Source: Siphonodentalium dalli (taxonomy: Eukaryota; Mollusca; Scaphopoda; Gadilida; Siphonodentaliidae). From it: DNA of 64,000 nt. A program made the translations under genes and the position numbers. The stretch covers positions 156,665,043 to 156,729,042 of the forward strand of contig CP136069.1 of the NCBI GenBank assembly GCA_032622095.1. The letters are read 5' to 3'. The first letter of the stretch is position 1, and every line of letters starts with the position of its first letter. The notes below the pieces were generated by a model. That model was not told the origin of the DNA. It made no database searches and saw only the letters and a list, made by a program, of their open reading frames with translations. This document shows, piece after piece, positions 48,095-59,180 of the stretch.

Positions 48095-51000
48095 CTGTAA
48101 AACAAGGATGAATTTAAGGATCTGAAGGGAACAAATTCACAAATGATGCTATTTTTTGTTTAATAATTTTTTTTTTTAGCACCTATGTATCCTCGCGAGG
48201 GCCCTAAGCACTTCACATTATTACCCCAGCTGTTAAGTAATGCCAAGTCTTCTGCATGCAGCTATGCATTTTTATAGGCACTTCACCAGGGTTCGCGCTG
48301 CCACTTGCCAAATTTGCCAATGGCAAAAATAATTCACATTTGGCAAAAAATATTTTCATTTGGCAAAAGTTTCGGCAAGTCACTTTTTAATTCCTCAAGA
48401 AAATTGAACAATATTGGTCAATCAATACCATTCGTTTCAGGAAACTCTTACAACATAATTATATTAGTGGTGTTTTATAAGGTTTAGGAAAAGTTAGCAC
48501 CTCTATTAAGATGCAGTTAATCTCATAGCATTAGTAGATGGTTGGAGTGATTACCAGCATTTAATGTGGTGGTGTTTACATAGTTAATCCTCCTGTGATG
48601 TGCCCTTCTGATGAAGCAACCCTTCTACCATTGTATTGTTAGGCGATTGGCTTATTGTTTTATGATAAGCCACAATGGGGATGCGAGTATGATTAATTAT
48701 TAACTAACTACTTTTTATCGATATCAAAAGTCGTTCAAACCGCGAGTGTGGAAACAAAAGACTTAAGGTTGCAGAAAATGATACTATCAGGGATAGCATT
48801 TGGCAAATGCTAAAATAGTTTGGCAAAACATATTTTCATTTGGCAAATTATTTGGCAAAAGTAAATTTCGGTCCAGCGCGGACCCTGCACTTCACAAGCA
48901 CGGATTACACATACCCAACATTCAGGTTCCTATTTCTCGTCTAGGTACGACGAAGCGAGCACATTAAAAGTGACCTTGACCAAGGGTCACAACCTGGCGC
49001 GAGATTTGAAACAGCGTGTGGCTATACAGTGCACACTCACCGCTCCGGCCAAACCACTGTTGTGAAGACGATAGTCCACCGGCGGGGAGCAAACTCATGC
49101 CGGTGCATTCACACCATTACAAGTCCTACACTCTAACCACAGGGCTACCACTTCCACCCTTCATTATGGTATGTTATATGGTGAAATTGTGTCAGCTATA
49201 AAAAGTCTACAAAGAGGTATACACCACTTTTTAGCTGACACACTGAATAGTGTACACCATCATTTGATGAGTGTTTTGATGAATATGTTATGTTGGCATG
49301 TTGCATTGAACTCTGATTATGCATCTTTTACAATTAAAATTACAGTACCTATAGTATCTTTCAAGAGAATTAACCCTTTACCCAACAAACCGGCCAAAAC
49401 CGGCCAAATAAAGCTTCAACAGCCTAAAATATCTTCGGTCTGTCTCAATAGAACCATACAAATATGGATATCATTGGAACCGGCTCCTTGACCACATTGT
49501 GATAGTTACAGTTATGCCCTGTGCCAATGCATTCTCTTATATATGCGAGTCGACCATAGGTCGCCTCGCATATATAAGAGAATGCATTGGCCTAAACAAA
49601 TCTTTTTTTAACACTTTTTACCATTTTTTCTTACATTCTTTAACAATTTTATAATTTTTAATGTGTTAAGCCAATGCATTCTCTTATATATGCGAGGCGA
49701 CCTATGGTCGACTCGCATATATAAGAGAATGCATTGGCACAGGGCCGTTCTGTTGGGTAAAGGGTTAAGGTAATTTTGTAATCAATTATCTCCAAAATAC
49801 GTGTTGACATCGATTAACAATTTTCACACTAGTCAAACACTGAGTAGGTGCACATGATAAGCATAGATTATAATAGCTTCCCTTGTCTAGTAATAGTCAG
49901 AAAACGTAGAGGGAACTTTCCTATGCATATACACTCATTTAACCCTTTGAGTGCCAGGGGCCGATATTATCAGCCCTAAACCTACACAATAAGTATGTTA
50001 AAGAATATAATAAAATATATTAAAATTGTAAAAAATTGTAAAAAAAAAAAAAAAAATTTTTAAGCCAATGCATTCTCTTATATATGCGAGGCGACCTATG
50101 GTCGACTCGCATATATAAGAGAATGCATTGGCACAGGGTATATGGGTTGATACAAAAATCGGACATGGCACTCAAAGGGTTAACCTGATATAAAAATGAC
50201 ATTGTGCTACTAGTATATGACATTAGGATTAGCTATTATGTTATATTGCCCCTGAATATTCACAATTGTTATTGTTGTCAATAAATTGACACCTCTCCAT
50301 TATATCATGTGATCATAAATTTCCTCCAGTGCCTTTTGTTATGGAGTTACAATTAGTACACCAGATGATGATGATCAACTAATCATTTTCTACAATTTAG
50401 TCATCTGCTTAAAGTTCTATGTCACAATATATATACATGATAATCAATCTTTTCACATTACACAGAGATATGTTAAGAGTTCATGTATTTTGAATTAATA
50501 GTCAATACGTATGGACATGTTGGTAAAAACGGATCAAAATAATTTTGAAAAATAAACATAAACTTATTTTGGTCATAATAATGTCCAATGCAGGCCATTT
50601 ATTTCAATACGTTGGTGTCTGAGACTCAAATAATATTTTTTATTTAGCTTGAAGGTCCCATATACTGTATTCACTATTTACCTTAATGACATCAGCCTTG
50701 CTTCCACCACAAGAGACGAATACAACATGAGAAGCATTGTTGATCACTGGATAGGTAAAGGTTATACGAGCTGGAGGAGGCTTCGGTGAATCACTGATAG
50801 GGGCTATTATCTTAGATGTTTCCTGAAATATTATAAGATGAAAATAATTTGAAAGTAATAGACATCACTTTAACACTATATTTACTAAATACACATTGAT
50901 GAGTAGTTCCCATTACTTAGGAAATGTTCAGTTAATAAGTTCAGCAAACAACCATGTTGAACTTATTATGTGAACATTTCCCACCAACAAATCAAGCCTG

Positions 51001-53477
51001 AATTTAATGTGTCAGACATTTACAGAATGATGTCCCAGAGGGTGAATTTATTGTTGCTATTCCTCACAGCAGGCAAGCATCACAAAATTCACCCTCTGGG
51101 GACCTCATTCTGCTTAGGTTTCATCTTCTGGGAAGTATCTATAGTCTCGTACTAACATTGTTTTTAGTTACTTTTTCCCTTCTTTTGAGTTTCTATATCC
51201 CCAAATTTTCAGAAGATAAAATGAATATTAGTAAACGAGGTGATTAATGTGTGAACATCACCAACTTCAATCTGATCCTAGGTCTCCCATAGCAGTTGAG
51301 GCCTAAGCAGAATGAGGCCCCCAGAGTGTGTATCTGGTGATGCTATCCCGCCTTGCGGTATAGTGCCAAATGCAGGATAGTGTCACTAAATTCACCCTCT
51401 GGGGACATCATTCTGCAAATGACAGACACACTAAATTCAAAATTGCAACAAATACCGGTTAGACTCCTTCCACACTTGTATTATCTGCGGTCTGCTTATT
51501 TTTCATGAGAACCCCTTTAGATGAATTATAGATCATTCCAATGATAATTTTATTAGTGAAAATCCATTTAGTAAAGAAAGTGTTAAAATGGCAGATCATC
51601 TGCAAGCCTCGTTTTAAACCTTGTAATTACCCGAATTCATAATTTACCTGGGATCAAAGTAGGTGAAAAATATGTAAAATACTTAAAAACAAAACTATAT
51701 ACAAAAATAAGAGACAACAAGCCTTGAAATAGTGTGTCTGTCATTTACAGAATGAGGTCCCCAGGGGTGAATTTAGTGACGCTATCCCTCAACTGTTGTG
51801 GGATACCTAAGATCAGATTGAAGTTCCCCAGTTGAGTGGTGGATGTTCACCCATTAGTAACCTTGATTATGCAACTTATCTTCTGAAAATTAGGGGATAT
51901 AGAAACTGAACAGAAGGGAAAGGGTAACTAAAAACTGTTAATTTGAGACTATAGATACTTCCGATAAGATGAGGCTTAAGCAGAATGAGGTCCCCAGAGA
52001 GTGAATTTGGTGGCTCTAGCCAGCTGTGTAGGGTAGCATCACTAAATTCACCCTCTGGGGACCTCATTCTGCAAATGTCCGGCACCATATTTCCAGACTT
52101 GAGAGACACAAAATATCAGTAGGGTAGCATCACCAAATTCACCCTCTGGGGACCTCATTCTGCAATTGTCCGAGACTATATTTCCAGACTTGAGAGACAC
52201 AAAATATCACCTCAGCAATTAGGGTCCCGATTTCATGACAGGAGCTACACTGGTGCAATATTAAACACCCAGTGCCAGTGCATTCTCTGATAAATGCGAG
52301 TCTCCCATAGGGAGCCTCGCATATGTAAGAGAATGCACTGGCTTACAAGATCAAGGTAAATAATGTTAGGCCAATGCATTCTCTTATATACATGTATGTG
52401 ACGCGCCCTATTGGCAACTCGCATATATAAGAGAATGAATTGGCACAGGGTTTTCGCAAAAATTCAGGAAGCTCCAGTCATGAAAAGGTTAATGAACACT
52501 CAGTACCAGTACTAGTTTATCTGGCATGGAAATGATTCAAATCACAACTTAGAACTTACATTCAACAGGGGATGACCTGGAAACAGTGAGCATGTATGAC
52601 CATCTGGACCCATTCCAAGTAATAACATGTCAAACTTCGGCAAATCAGTCCCTGGGAAATGTTTCTTGATTTGTTGTTCATAATCAGTGGCAGCATCTTC
52701 AACTTAAGAGAAAAATTCCAAAATTAGTATTCAAAATCCTAACATTTGTGAATAAACTGCCACCCCCCCCCCCCCCCCCCCCCCCCCCCTCTAGCCACAT
52801 CCATGCTCTCAGCTGCCGAACTATAATGAAAGCTAAATGATTGTGATGGCCTATACTTTTGGTTGAAATTAACAGTAGTGAAGACATGTATTGGAGGAAT
52901 TTTTTCAAATAGAATATTTATTTCTCAAGAGAATAAAGAATCCAACTACAGTACAGACGATCAAGATTACCATCTGTAGCTAATTTCACGCTCTGTAATA
53001 ACTTGAATATGGTTTGTGTCATATCGCGTTATCGGTAATTACATGCCCCATTCTCGGTGTTAATTTTTTCAACACAAAATGGAGCGTATTTCAAAGTAAT
53101 TCTATTATTTCTCCATGTTATTAATTAGGTCAGATATTCCGTCATATCTTTATTGATAGAAATGGAACATAGATGCCATGTTGTTATGAGAAATGTGTCG
53201 CACAAAAGTGCACCTCTACAGAATTTCTAATTGAACAAGGGAAAGAGTGTTGCTGAATAATATGTCATACCTGACAGCCCTGGCTTGATAATCAGAATAC
53301 TATCTGTTGGAATGCTGACTTTGGAGAACAGTTCTCTGTTATAGGCACTATATGTTGAGTCTTCATTATCAAATGGTACATGCCGCTCATCACAAAACAG
53401 AACTTTCCATTTGCTCCAATCCGTCTGAGTTGCTGATGATACAAGGCCGCTGCTGAGTAATTTTATCAGACTGCCAC
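47987..53477 (-). CDS. PGLS: 6-phosphogluconolactonase (PGLS-like), N-terminal exon missing
   Basis: Predicted minus-strand join: 53477-53271, 52702-52560, 50822-50682, 48094-47987, giving 199 residues plus stop. PGLS hydrolyses 6-phospho-D-glucono-1,5-lactone, the second step of the oxidative pentose phosphate pathway, in the cytosol. Motifs in order: GGSL at the exon 2 start, [38 protein letters not shown] with the catalytic His, [15 protein letters not shown], and the C-terminal [18 protein letters not shown]. Junction phases are 1, 1, 0, 0 and all introns have GT/AG ends. Animal PGLS is about 240-260 residues, so roughly 45 N-terminal residues should lie on an exon upstream of 53477, which I did not find. 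Introns are full of MITEs and one hAT-like element. AATAAA candidates lie at 47902-47907 and 47888-47893 (minus strand). Confidence 0.93.
48287..48887. mobile_element. hAT-like element (601 bp) in last PGLS intron
   Basis: Ends CAGGGTTCGCGCTG and CAGCGCGGACCCTG are inverted repeats, flanked by an exact 8-bp duplication CACTTCAC (48279-48286 and 48888-48895). The inside has repeats of ATTTGGCAAAA. Confidence 0.88.
49074..49153 (-). repeat. tRNA-derived SINE fragment or tRNA pseudogene
   Basis: On the minus strand GGTAGCCCTGTGGTTAGAGT..GTAGGACTTGTAATGG resembles the 5' half of a tRNA, with a box-A-like TAGCCCTGTGG and an anticodon-arm CTTGTAA (TGT, Thr-like). The following CATGAGTTTGCTCCCC is a weak box B. 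The T arm does not fold properly, so it is not a functional tRNA. Confidence 0.45.
49374..49764. mobile_element. piggyBac-like MITE, TTAA family 1, copy 1
   Basis: CCCTTTACCCAACA and TGTTGGGTAAAGGG are exact inverted ends directly flanked by TTAA (49370-49373 and 49765-49768). A TTAA target with CCC/GGG ends is the piggyBac signature. It contains two copies of a 69-bp palindrome. It lies in the last PGLS intron. Confidence 0.88.
49943..50179. mobile_element. piggyBac-like MITE, TTAA family 2
   Basis: CCCTTTGAGTGCCAGGGGCC and its inverted partner GGCACTCAAAGGG are flanked by TTAA (49939-49942 and 50180-50183). The ends differ from family 1 beyond CCCTTT, but the inside has the same 69-bp palindrome (50064-50132). 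Confidence 0.85.
50682..50822 (-). CDS. PGLS: PGLS-like exon
   Basis: 47 codons in phase 0, acceptor AATATTTCAG, donor AAG|GTAAAT. Encodes [20 protein letters not shown] and [20 protein letters not shown]. Confidence 0.95.
51010..51440. repeat. GGTCCCC hairpin MITE, copies 2 and 3
   Basis: Copy 2 at 51025-51115 and copy 3 at 51295-51425, each with CCCAGAG..GTGAATTTA inverted against TAAATTCACCCTCTGGGGAC. Copy 3 retains longer flanks (GAGGCCTAAGCAGAATGAGG and CTGCAAATGACAGACACAC). They lie between the PGLS exons at 50822 and 52560. Confidence 0.75.
51745..52205. repeat. GGTCCCC hairpin MITE, copies 4 to 6
   Basis: Half copy near 51745-51800 (AGAATGAGGTCCCCAGGGGT), full copy 51970-52090, and half copy 52115-52200. 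The last repeats AGTAGGGTAGCATCACxAAATTC from its neighbour, so it is a local duplication. Confidence 0.7.
52232..52490. mobile_element. Third repeat carrying the diverged 69-bp palindrome
   Basis: TTTCATGACAGGAGCT and AGCTCCAGTCATGAAAA form inverted ends. Two diverged palindromes (52274-52342 and 52370-52444) share TGCATTCTCT and GAGAATG with those of the TTAA MITEs. Confidence 0.65.
52560..52702 (-). CDS. PGLS: PGLS-like exon with catalytic motif
   Basis: Acceptor TCTCTTAAG, donor TTGAAT|GTAAGT. Encodes [20 protein letters not shown] and [19 protein letters not shown]. The His in GPDGHT is the family's catalytic base. Confidence 0.95.
52763..52789. repeat. C27 run in PGLS intron
   Basis: Uninterrupted C tract about 60 bp from the exon start at 52702, on the intron side. 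Confidence 0.9.
53271..53477 (-). CDS. PGLS: PGLS-like exon with DER motif
   Basis: Acceptor TATTTTTCAG|GTGGCAG, donor CTGTCAG|GTATGA. Encodes [32 protein letters not shown] and [11 protein letters not shown]. Enters in phase 1 and leaves in phase 1. Confidence 0.93.
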
Positions 53478-53728
53478 CTGAAAAATAACTTAAAATATTA
53501 TTAAGAGTTTTCAACAGAGGTAGAATTATAACTTTACCGATGTTTAAACTAAATTTTTATAAACATGTAAAGCTGATCTTCTCCATCTTTGCCGAAGACC
53601 AAACGATGTGGTTATTAGTGACAAATGTGTCAAAACATCCATGGTCCGATTTGATACCAAACATTTTCTGATGGAGTTAAACTCAGTTGATAAATTCCAA
53701 AAATACTTTTGAACAGTCAGACTCTTAA

Positions 53729-54121
53729 CCCTTTACCCAACAAACCGGCCAAAACCGGCCAAATAAAGCTTCAACAGCCTAAAATATCTTCGGTCTGTCT
53801 CAATAGAACCATACAAATATGGATATCATTGGAACCGGCTCCTTGACCACATTGTGATAGTTACAGTTATGCCCTGTGCCAATGCATTCTCTTATATATG
53901 CGAGTCGACCATAGGTCGCCTCGCATATATAAGAGAATGCATTGGCCTAAAAAAAATCCTTTTTTTAACACTTTTTACCATTTTTTCTTACATTCTTTAA
54001 CAATTTTATAATTTTTAATGTGTTAAGCCAATGCATTCTCTTATATATGCGAGGCGACCTATGGTCGACTCGCATATATAAGAGAATGCATTGGCACAGG
54101 GCCCTTCTGTTGGGTAAAGGG
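53729..54121. mobile_element. piggyBac-like MITE, TTAA family 1, copy 2
   Basis: Nearly identical to 49374-49764 over its whole length, same orientation, flanked by TTAA at 53725-53728 and 54122-54125. The near identity of two copies 4 kb apart implies recent activity or local duplication. Confidence 0.9.
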
Positions 54122-54125
54122 TTAA

Positions 54126-54645
54126 CCACAAACTGTTCCCCTAGAAAGGCTCTTTATTTTACCGGTATCGAGAAACATCTGACAATGAATGCACTTTATT
54201 GTTACATGCTAGATCAGTTTTGATCAATGCCGGAACACGATAAAAGAAATCAATTGCTCAATTTGAAGAATAACTATTATGAACCAAAAAACTAAGTTTT
54301 CTGAATATGCAAAACAAGACAATAATCGGAGGCACAGCTCTGTCCATCATTTTGCATATATTACCCCCCCCCCCCCCCCCACCAAATTTAGGTTAATACA
54401 TGCAATGCATGTCAGAGGAAAGTAATGTGTATTATTTTAATTGAAGTGTACTTTTATGTGGGTGAAAAATATTGACAATTGGTTGCTACATTGTATGTAA
54501 TCATTGGTTCTACGGATTTCACGGCCTATGGCAATGAACGCGTGCCTGTCACTTAATCATATATAAGGGGGCTCTCGATGGAATATAGCATGTAACATAA
54601 TACAGAATGACCTAGAAGCCAGATACATTACATGTATGTTATATC
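54126..54645. other. Unassigned DNA with a C17 run
   Basis: C run at 54364-54380. No exon of the PGLS gene was recognised. Confidence 0.35.
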
Positions 54646-54649
54646 TACA

Positions 54650-56100
54650 TGTCAATTTCAACAGCCATGACAAATTTTATGATGATCAGACTAAAGGTAC
54701 GACCTGTAGCCCGTGCTAAAGGATTTAGTCATACAAAGAGTAAAATCTACGATGGCTGCCAGCGGCCATGTTTTTTGGCCGAATGACCCCAAAATTACTT
54801 GTTCCCATCTACAAGACAATATTAATACCCACGACAAATGTCATGATGATCAGATGAACAGTACGACCTGTAGCCCGTGCTAATGGATTGAATTTTGAAA
54901 TCCAAGATGGCCGCTGGCAGCCATGTTTTTTTCCCGAATGACCCCAAAATGACTCGTTCCCATCTACATTCCAATTTCAACAGCCATGACAAATTTTATA
55001 TTTTATGATGATCAGACTAAAGGTACGACCTGTAGCCCGTGCTAAATGATTTAGTCATACAAAGAGTAGAATCCAAGATGGCTGCTGGCGGCCATGTTTT
55101 TTGGCCGAATGGCCCCAAAATGACTCGTTCCAATTTAGATGTCATTGTTAACATTCATGACAAATTTCATGATGATCTGACCAAAGGTACGACCTGTAGC
55201 CCGTGCTAAAGGATTTAGTCATGCAAAGAGTAAAATCTAAGATGGCCACCAGCGGCCATGTTTTTTGACCAAATGGCCCCAAAATTAATCATTCCCATCT
55301 ACATGTCAATATTAACATCCATGACACATTTCATGATGATCAGACGAACAGTACGACCTGTAGCCCGTGCTAATGAATTGAATTTTGAAATCAAAGATGG
55401 CCACTGGAGGCCATGTTTTTCGGCCGAATAACCCCAAAATGACTCGTTCCCATCTACATGTCATTGTTAACATCGATGACAAATTTTATGATGATCAGAC
55501 TAAAGGTATGACATGTAGCCCATGCTAAAGAATTTAGTCATACAAAGAGTAAAATCTAAAATGGCTGCCGGTGGCCATGTTTTTTGGCCGAATGACCCCA
55601 AAATCACTCGTTCTCATCTACATGTCATTATTAACATTCATGACAAATTTTATGATGATCAGACTAAAGGTACGACCTGTAGCCCATGTCAAAGGATTTA
55701 GTCATGCAAAGAGTAAAATCTAAAATGGCTGCCGGTGGCCATGTTTTTTGGCCGAATGACCCCAAAATTACTCGTTCCCATCTACATGTCAATCTTAACA
55801 TCCATGACAAATTTCATGACAATAAGACGAACAGTACGGCCTGTAGCCCGTGCTAATGGATTGAATTTTGAAATCCAAGATGGCCACTGGCGGCCATGTT
55901 TTTCTTCAGAATGACCCCAAAATGACTCGTTCCCATCTACATCTCAATTTCATAATAATCGGACCAAAGGTACGAACTGTAGCCTGTGCTAAAGGAAATT
56001 GTTGATGAATCACGCACACACATACACACGCACGACGGATACCAAGCCATGGCAATAGCTCAAACTTTACAAAGTAAAGTTGAGCTAAAAATATATGTGT
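54650..56100 (+). repeat. Family A tandem array (about eight to nine monomers)
   Basis: The longest family A array here. Alternating monomer types run in direct order and end in the CACGCACGACGGATACCAAG stub and hairpin AGCTCAAACTTTACAAAG / TAAAGTTGAGCT, as at 19218. Confidence 0.88.
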
Positions 56101-57061
56101 TTCTGATTTGTTGGCCAAAAAATTCCAGGTAGGTAGGTCAGCGAATCCACATTGGATCTGAAAGTGAACGTAAGATTCTGGAATCCTATCAGATACATGT
56201 AGCTCTGCATGAATACTCAAGGTTAAAGAAAATAGTTCCCACATAAATCACTGTTTAATTGTTTAATATTCATAAAACAAATGTTTGTGAATAAAAACAA
56301 ACTAAATATGTTAAATAGTGACCTAATTTACGAATGTGTAGCTCTAAAATTGTGAAGTAGATCCGATCAGCATGTGGTTGCTTTTTCAAGGAATTTTTGA
56401 GCATACATTAGCAACTTTAATAAAATTACACCAGGACCTCAACCAATTAGGATGTTCGTACCCAAAATAAATTTAGTTTTACACCAGAAATGAATGTACC
56501 TGAATGGTCAGTTTCTTCATAAACAAACAATTTTATAAGCCAACAAGACAGATCGAAAATCATCGTTATAATGACATTTTCACTTTTTTCTTATCTATGT
56601 TGCCTTCACATGGCGTTAAAGTGATGTGAAACACTCCGGTAGGGTGATCAAATAGAAATGGAGAATAATATGGTTCAAAGTAGTTATTTTTACACATATT
56701 ATATCTAATTTGACAACACACACCGTCATTCTAATATATTAATTAAATGCAGTGACTGCCAATGGTGAAATCGTTTTCGTTAGTTTATCGCCGATAGAAG
56801 CGTCCCGATTCCAGTAGTAAATATTTACAATTGAGCGTAGTTCAGACAATGTTTTCTATGGAGTGGTACGGTCGATCTGCTTGAGATTTTCGGTGATGTT
56901 AGTAGAATGTTACATTCCGCCAGTTGGCATAGCACCTGAATACTAACTTATCAGTTTCACGCACCCGAACAAGTACATAATATGTCTTTAAAATCTGCCC
57001 TTCCCATTGAAAATGAATAGGGGTTTCATTGGTTTATTTTATACACTACAATTAGTCAAAC
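56101..57061. other. Unassigned DNA upstream of known PGLS exons
   Basis: A minus-strand frame starting MIFDLSCWL near 56560 and ending in TCAG|GTACAT at 56499 has the right phase to splice to PGLS exon 53477, but its residues do not resemble a PGLS N-terminus. No other candidate seen. Confidence 0.25.
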
Positions 57062-57065
57062 TATA

Positions 57066-59102
57066 AGCCTAAAAAAAAAGACGTTTGTTTCCGCTAACCC
57101 GACCGACCCTATTTTAAACCCCGACCCTAAACTTTTTATTGCCATAGCAAAAAAAAACCAAATTGGAACAAAAAAACAAAAACAAATTGTTTTTTATTTT
57201 ATTTTTTTTCAATTTAGGTACCAATTCATATCATAACAAGATGCAAAACATTAATATATTTATATATATTGCCATAAGAAATTTAAGTTTACAAAAAGAT
57301 TTAAGTTTAACAGTTGGAATCATACCGTACTGTAAAGTATGTTTGGCTTTATCTAGCTTTCATCTGTGAAAACTTCAAATAGTTTGAGTCAGGTTTGTTA
57401 TCATTCAGCCTTCAGACTTCAGTATTTCAATCAAATACAGTACAGGAACATTAACAATTTGATCAAATCAACCTGGTTATCCGGTGGGATATCATAATAC
57501 CAAATGAAAAATTAACATAGAGATTAGTACTATAAATAGTAATTACTAACTTAATAGACATTGTTTCTGTACTACATATAGTATATTATGTATGTGTCTC
57601 ACTTGAATTTTATAAAATAGCCTATTATATGAATTAGAGTGATAATGGTAAGTCTCATTTCAAGCAGGATAATCATAGTCTAATAAGTCCATTGAACCAA
57701 AAGATATCTGACAATATCTTATAAGCATTTCCAATCCATACATATAAAACAAGAGATCGACTGTCGTCCGGTGCATACCCTCTTAGCGCATACCGCCTGA
57801 TGTGGGCATATCTATAACTTATGATTGCTATACTCAGACAGATGGACCCAAAACAAAGATGAATAACTATAAAACAAAAAACAAAAACAAAACAGTTGAA
57901 TGTGCCATTAAATGTCCTCATAGTTGTGAACATCCATACAAAATTTCATTGAGATCCAAGCATTACTGTTCAAGTTATGACCTCAGAACAGACGTCGGAT
58001 GGACCAAACAGCCAACATTTCCAGATAAACAAAGATGAATAACTCTAGAATGGAAAAGCGGAACAGAACAATGGAACCCTCTATTGAATGTCCTCATATT
58101 AGTGAACATCCATACCAAATTTCATTGAGATCCCAGCACAACTGTTGAAGTTACGACATGAACAGACACCAGACGGACCAAAAAGCCAATATTTCCAGAT
58201 AAACAAAGATGTATAAGTCTAGAATGGAAAATTCGAACAAAACGACGGAACCATCTTTTTAATGTCCTCATAGTAGTGAACATCCATACCAAGTTTCATT
58301 GAGATCCCAGCATAACTGTTGAAGTTACGACATGAACATCCCCCAGACAGACCAAAAAGCCAACATTTCCAGATAAACAAAGATGAAACACTCTAGAATG
58401 GAAAATCCGAACAAAACGATGGAACCCTCTATTTAATGTCCTCATAGTACTTAGTGAACATCCATACCTAATTTCATTGAGATCCGAGTACTACTGTTCA
58501 AGTTATGACATGAACAGACATCGGATGGACGTATGGACAGACGGACAGGTGCAAAACAGTATACCCCCCTTTTTGTTTAAAAAGGGGTATAAAAAATTTC
58601 CAAAGTTATGCTTGAGAAACTTGATCAAATTGACCTCTCAGTAAAATTCAAAATACTGACTCTGCCCTAGATTAGCTCTAAATGCAATGGATTTTCACAA
58701 ATTTTCCAGGGTGAGAACCCCCACCATCAGCAGGGGGGGGTCACCCCTCCCAAACCTTCCTCAGCTCAGGCCTTCAGGTTATGCCTTTGGACTGACCCAG
58801 TTGTCGCCAGACCATATGGGAAATATTAGGATTATCAAAGACTATATTAGTATATAGACTAGTATATATGTAAATATTAAAGCATATGTAAGATTGAATT
58901 GGAGTTTATAGTTCCTCTGTCATCTGGGTTAACATGATTGGAGCTTAGAAGTGCATAGTTTAGGTTATTGACAAGTATTATACAGTTATTTTTAAAGATA
59001 CTGAAAAAAAAAAGTTAACCAAAAAAAAAATGGTAAACCTACCTACCTACCCTAATTTTTTTCAGCTCGTTAGCGGAAACAAACGTATTTTTTTGTTAGG
59101 CC
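57066..59102. mobile_element. TIR element (2.04 kb) containing a family B copy
   Basis: Left AGCCTAAAAAAAAAGACG..TTTGTTTCCGCTAAC and right GTTAGCGGAAACAAACG..TTGTTAGGCC are inverted repeats of about 35 bp, flanked by TATA on both sides (57062-57065 and 59103-59106). Family B occupies 57748-58590; the rest is unassigned. No transposase found. Confidence 0.75.
57748..58590 (+). mobile_element. Family B tandem-core element, nested
   Basis: Starts AACAAGAGATCGACTG..GGTGCATACCC, then about four units with ACCAAATTTCATTGAGATCC and AAGTTACGACATGAACAGAC, a GGACAGACGGACAGGTGC stub and a hairpin ATACCCCCCTTTTT / AAAAAGGGGTAT. Inverted relative to 10045-10705. Confidence 0.8.
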
Positions 59103-59180
59103 TATAGGTGATGACCTTGGCATTTTATAAGGTAAATTATTTTGAGAATATGGGTTTAATAATAAAAATAGATACATATA

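Noticed and set aside
49074-49153. Functional tRNA-Thr gene
   Set aside because: Box B and the T arm are degraded and the acceptor ends do not pair.
55906-56244. 112-codon minus-strand ORF as PGLS exon 1
   Set aside because: Half of it is family A terminus including the CACACG run, and the other half has no PGLS-like residues.
56499-56566. Minus-strand frame starting MIFDLSCWL and ending in TCAG|GTACAT as first exon of PGLS
   Set aside because: The phase fits, but the residues do not resemble the N-terminal strand-turn-helix before the GGS motif, and it is too short (22 codons against about 45).
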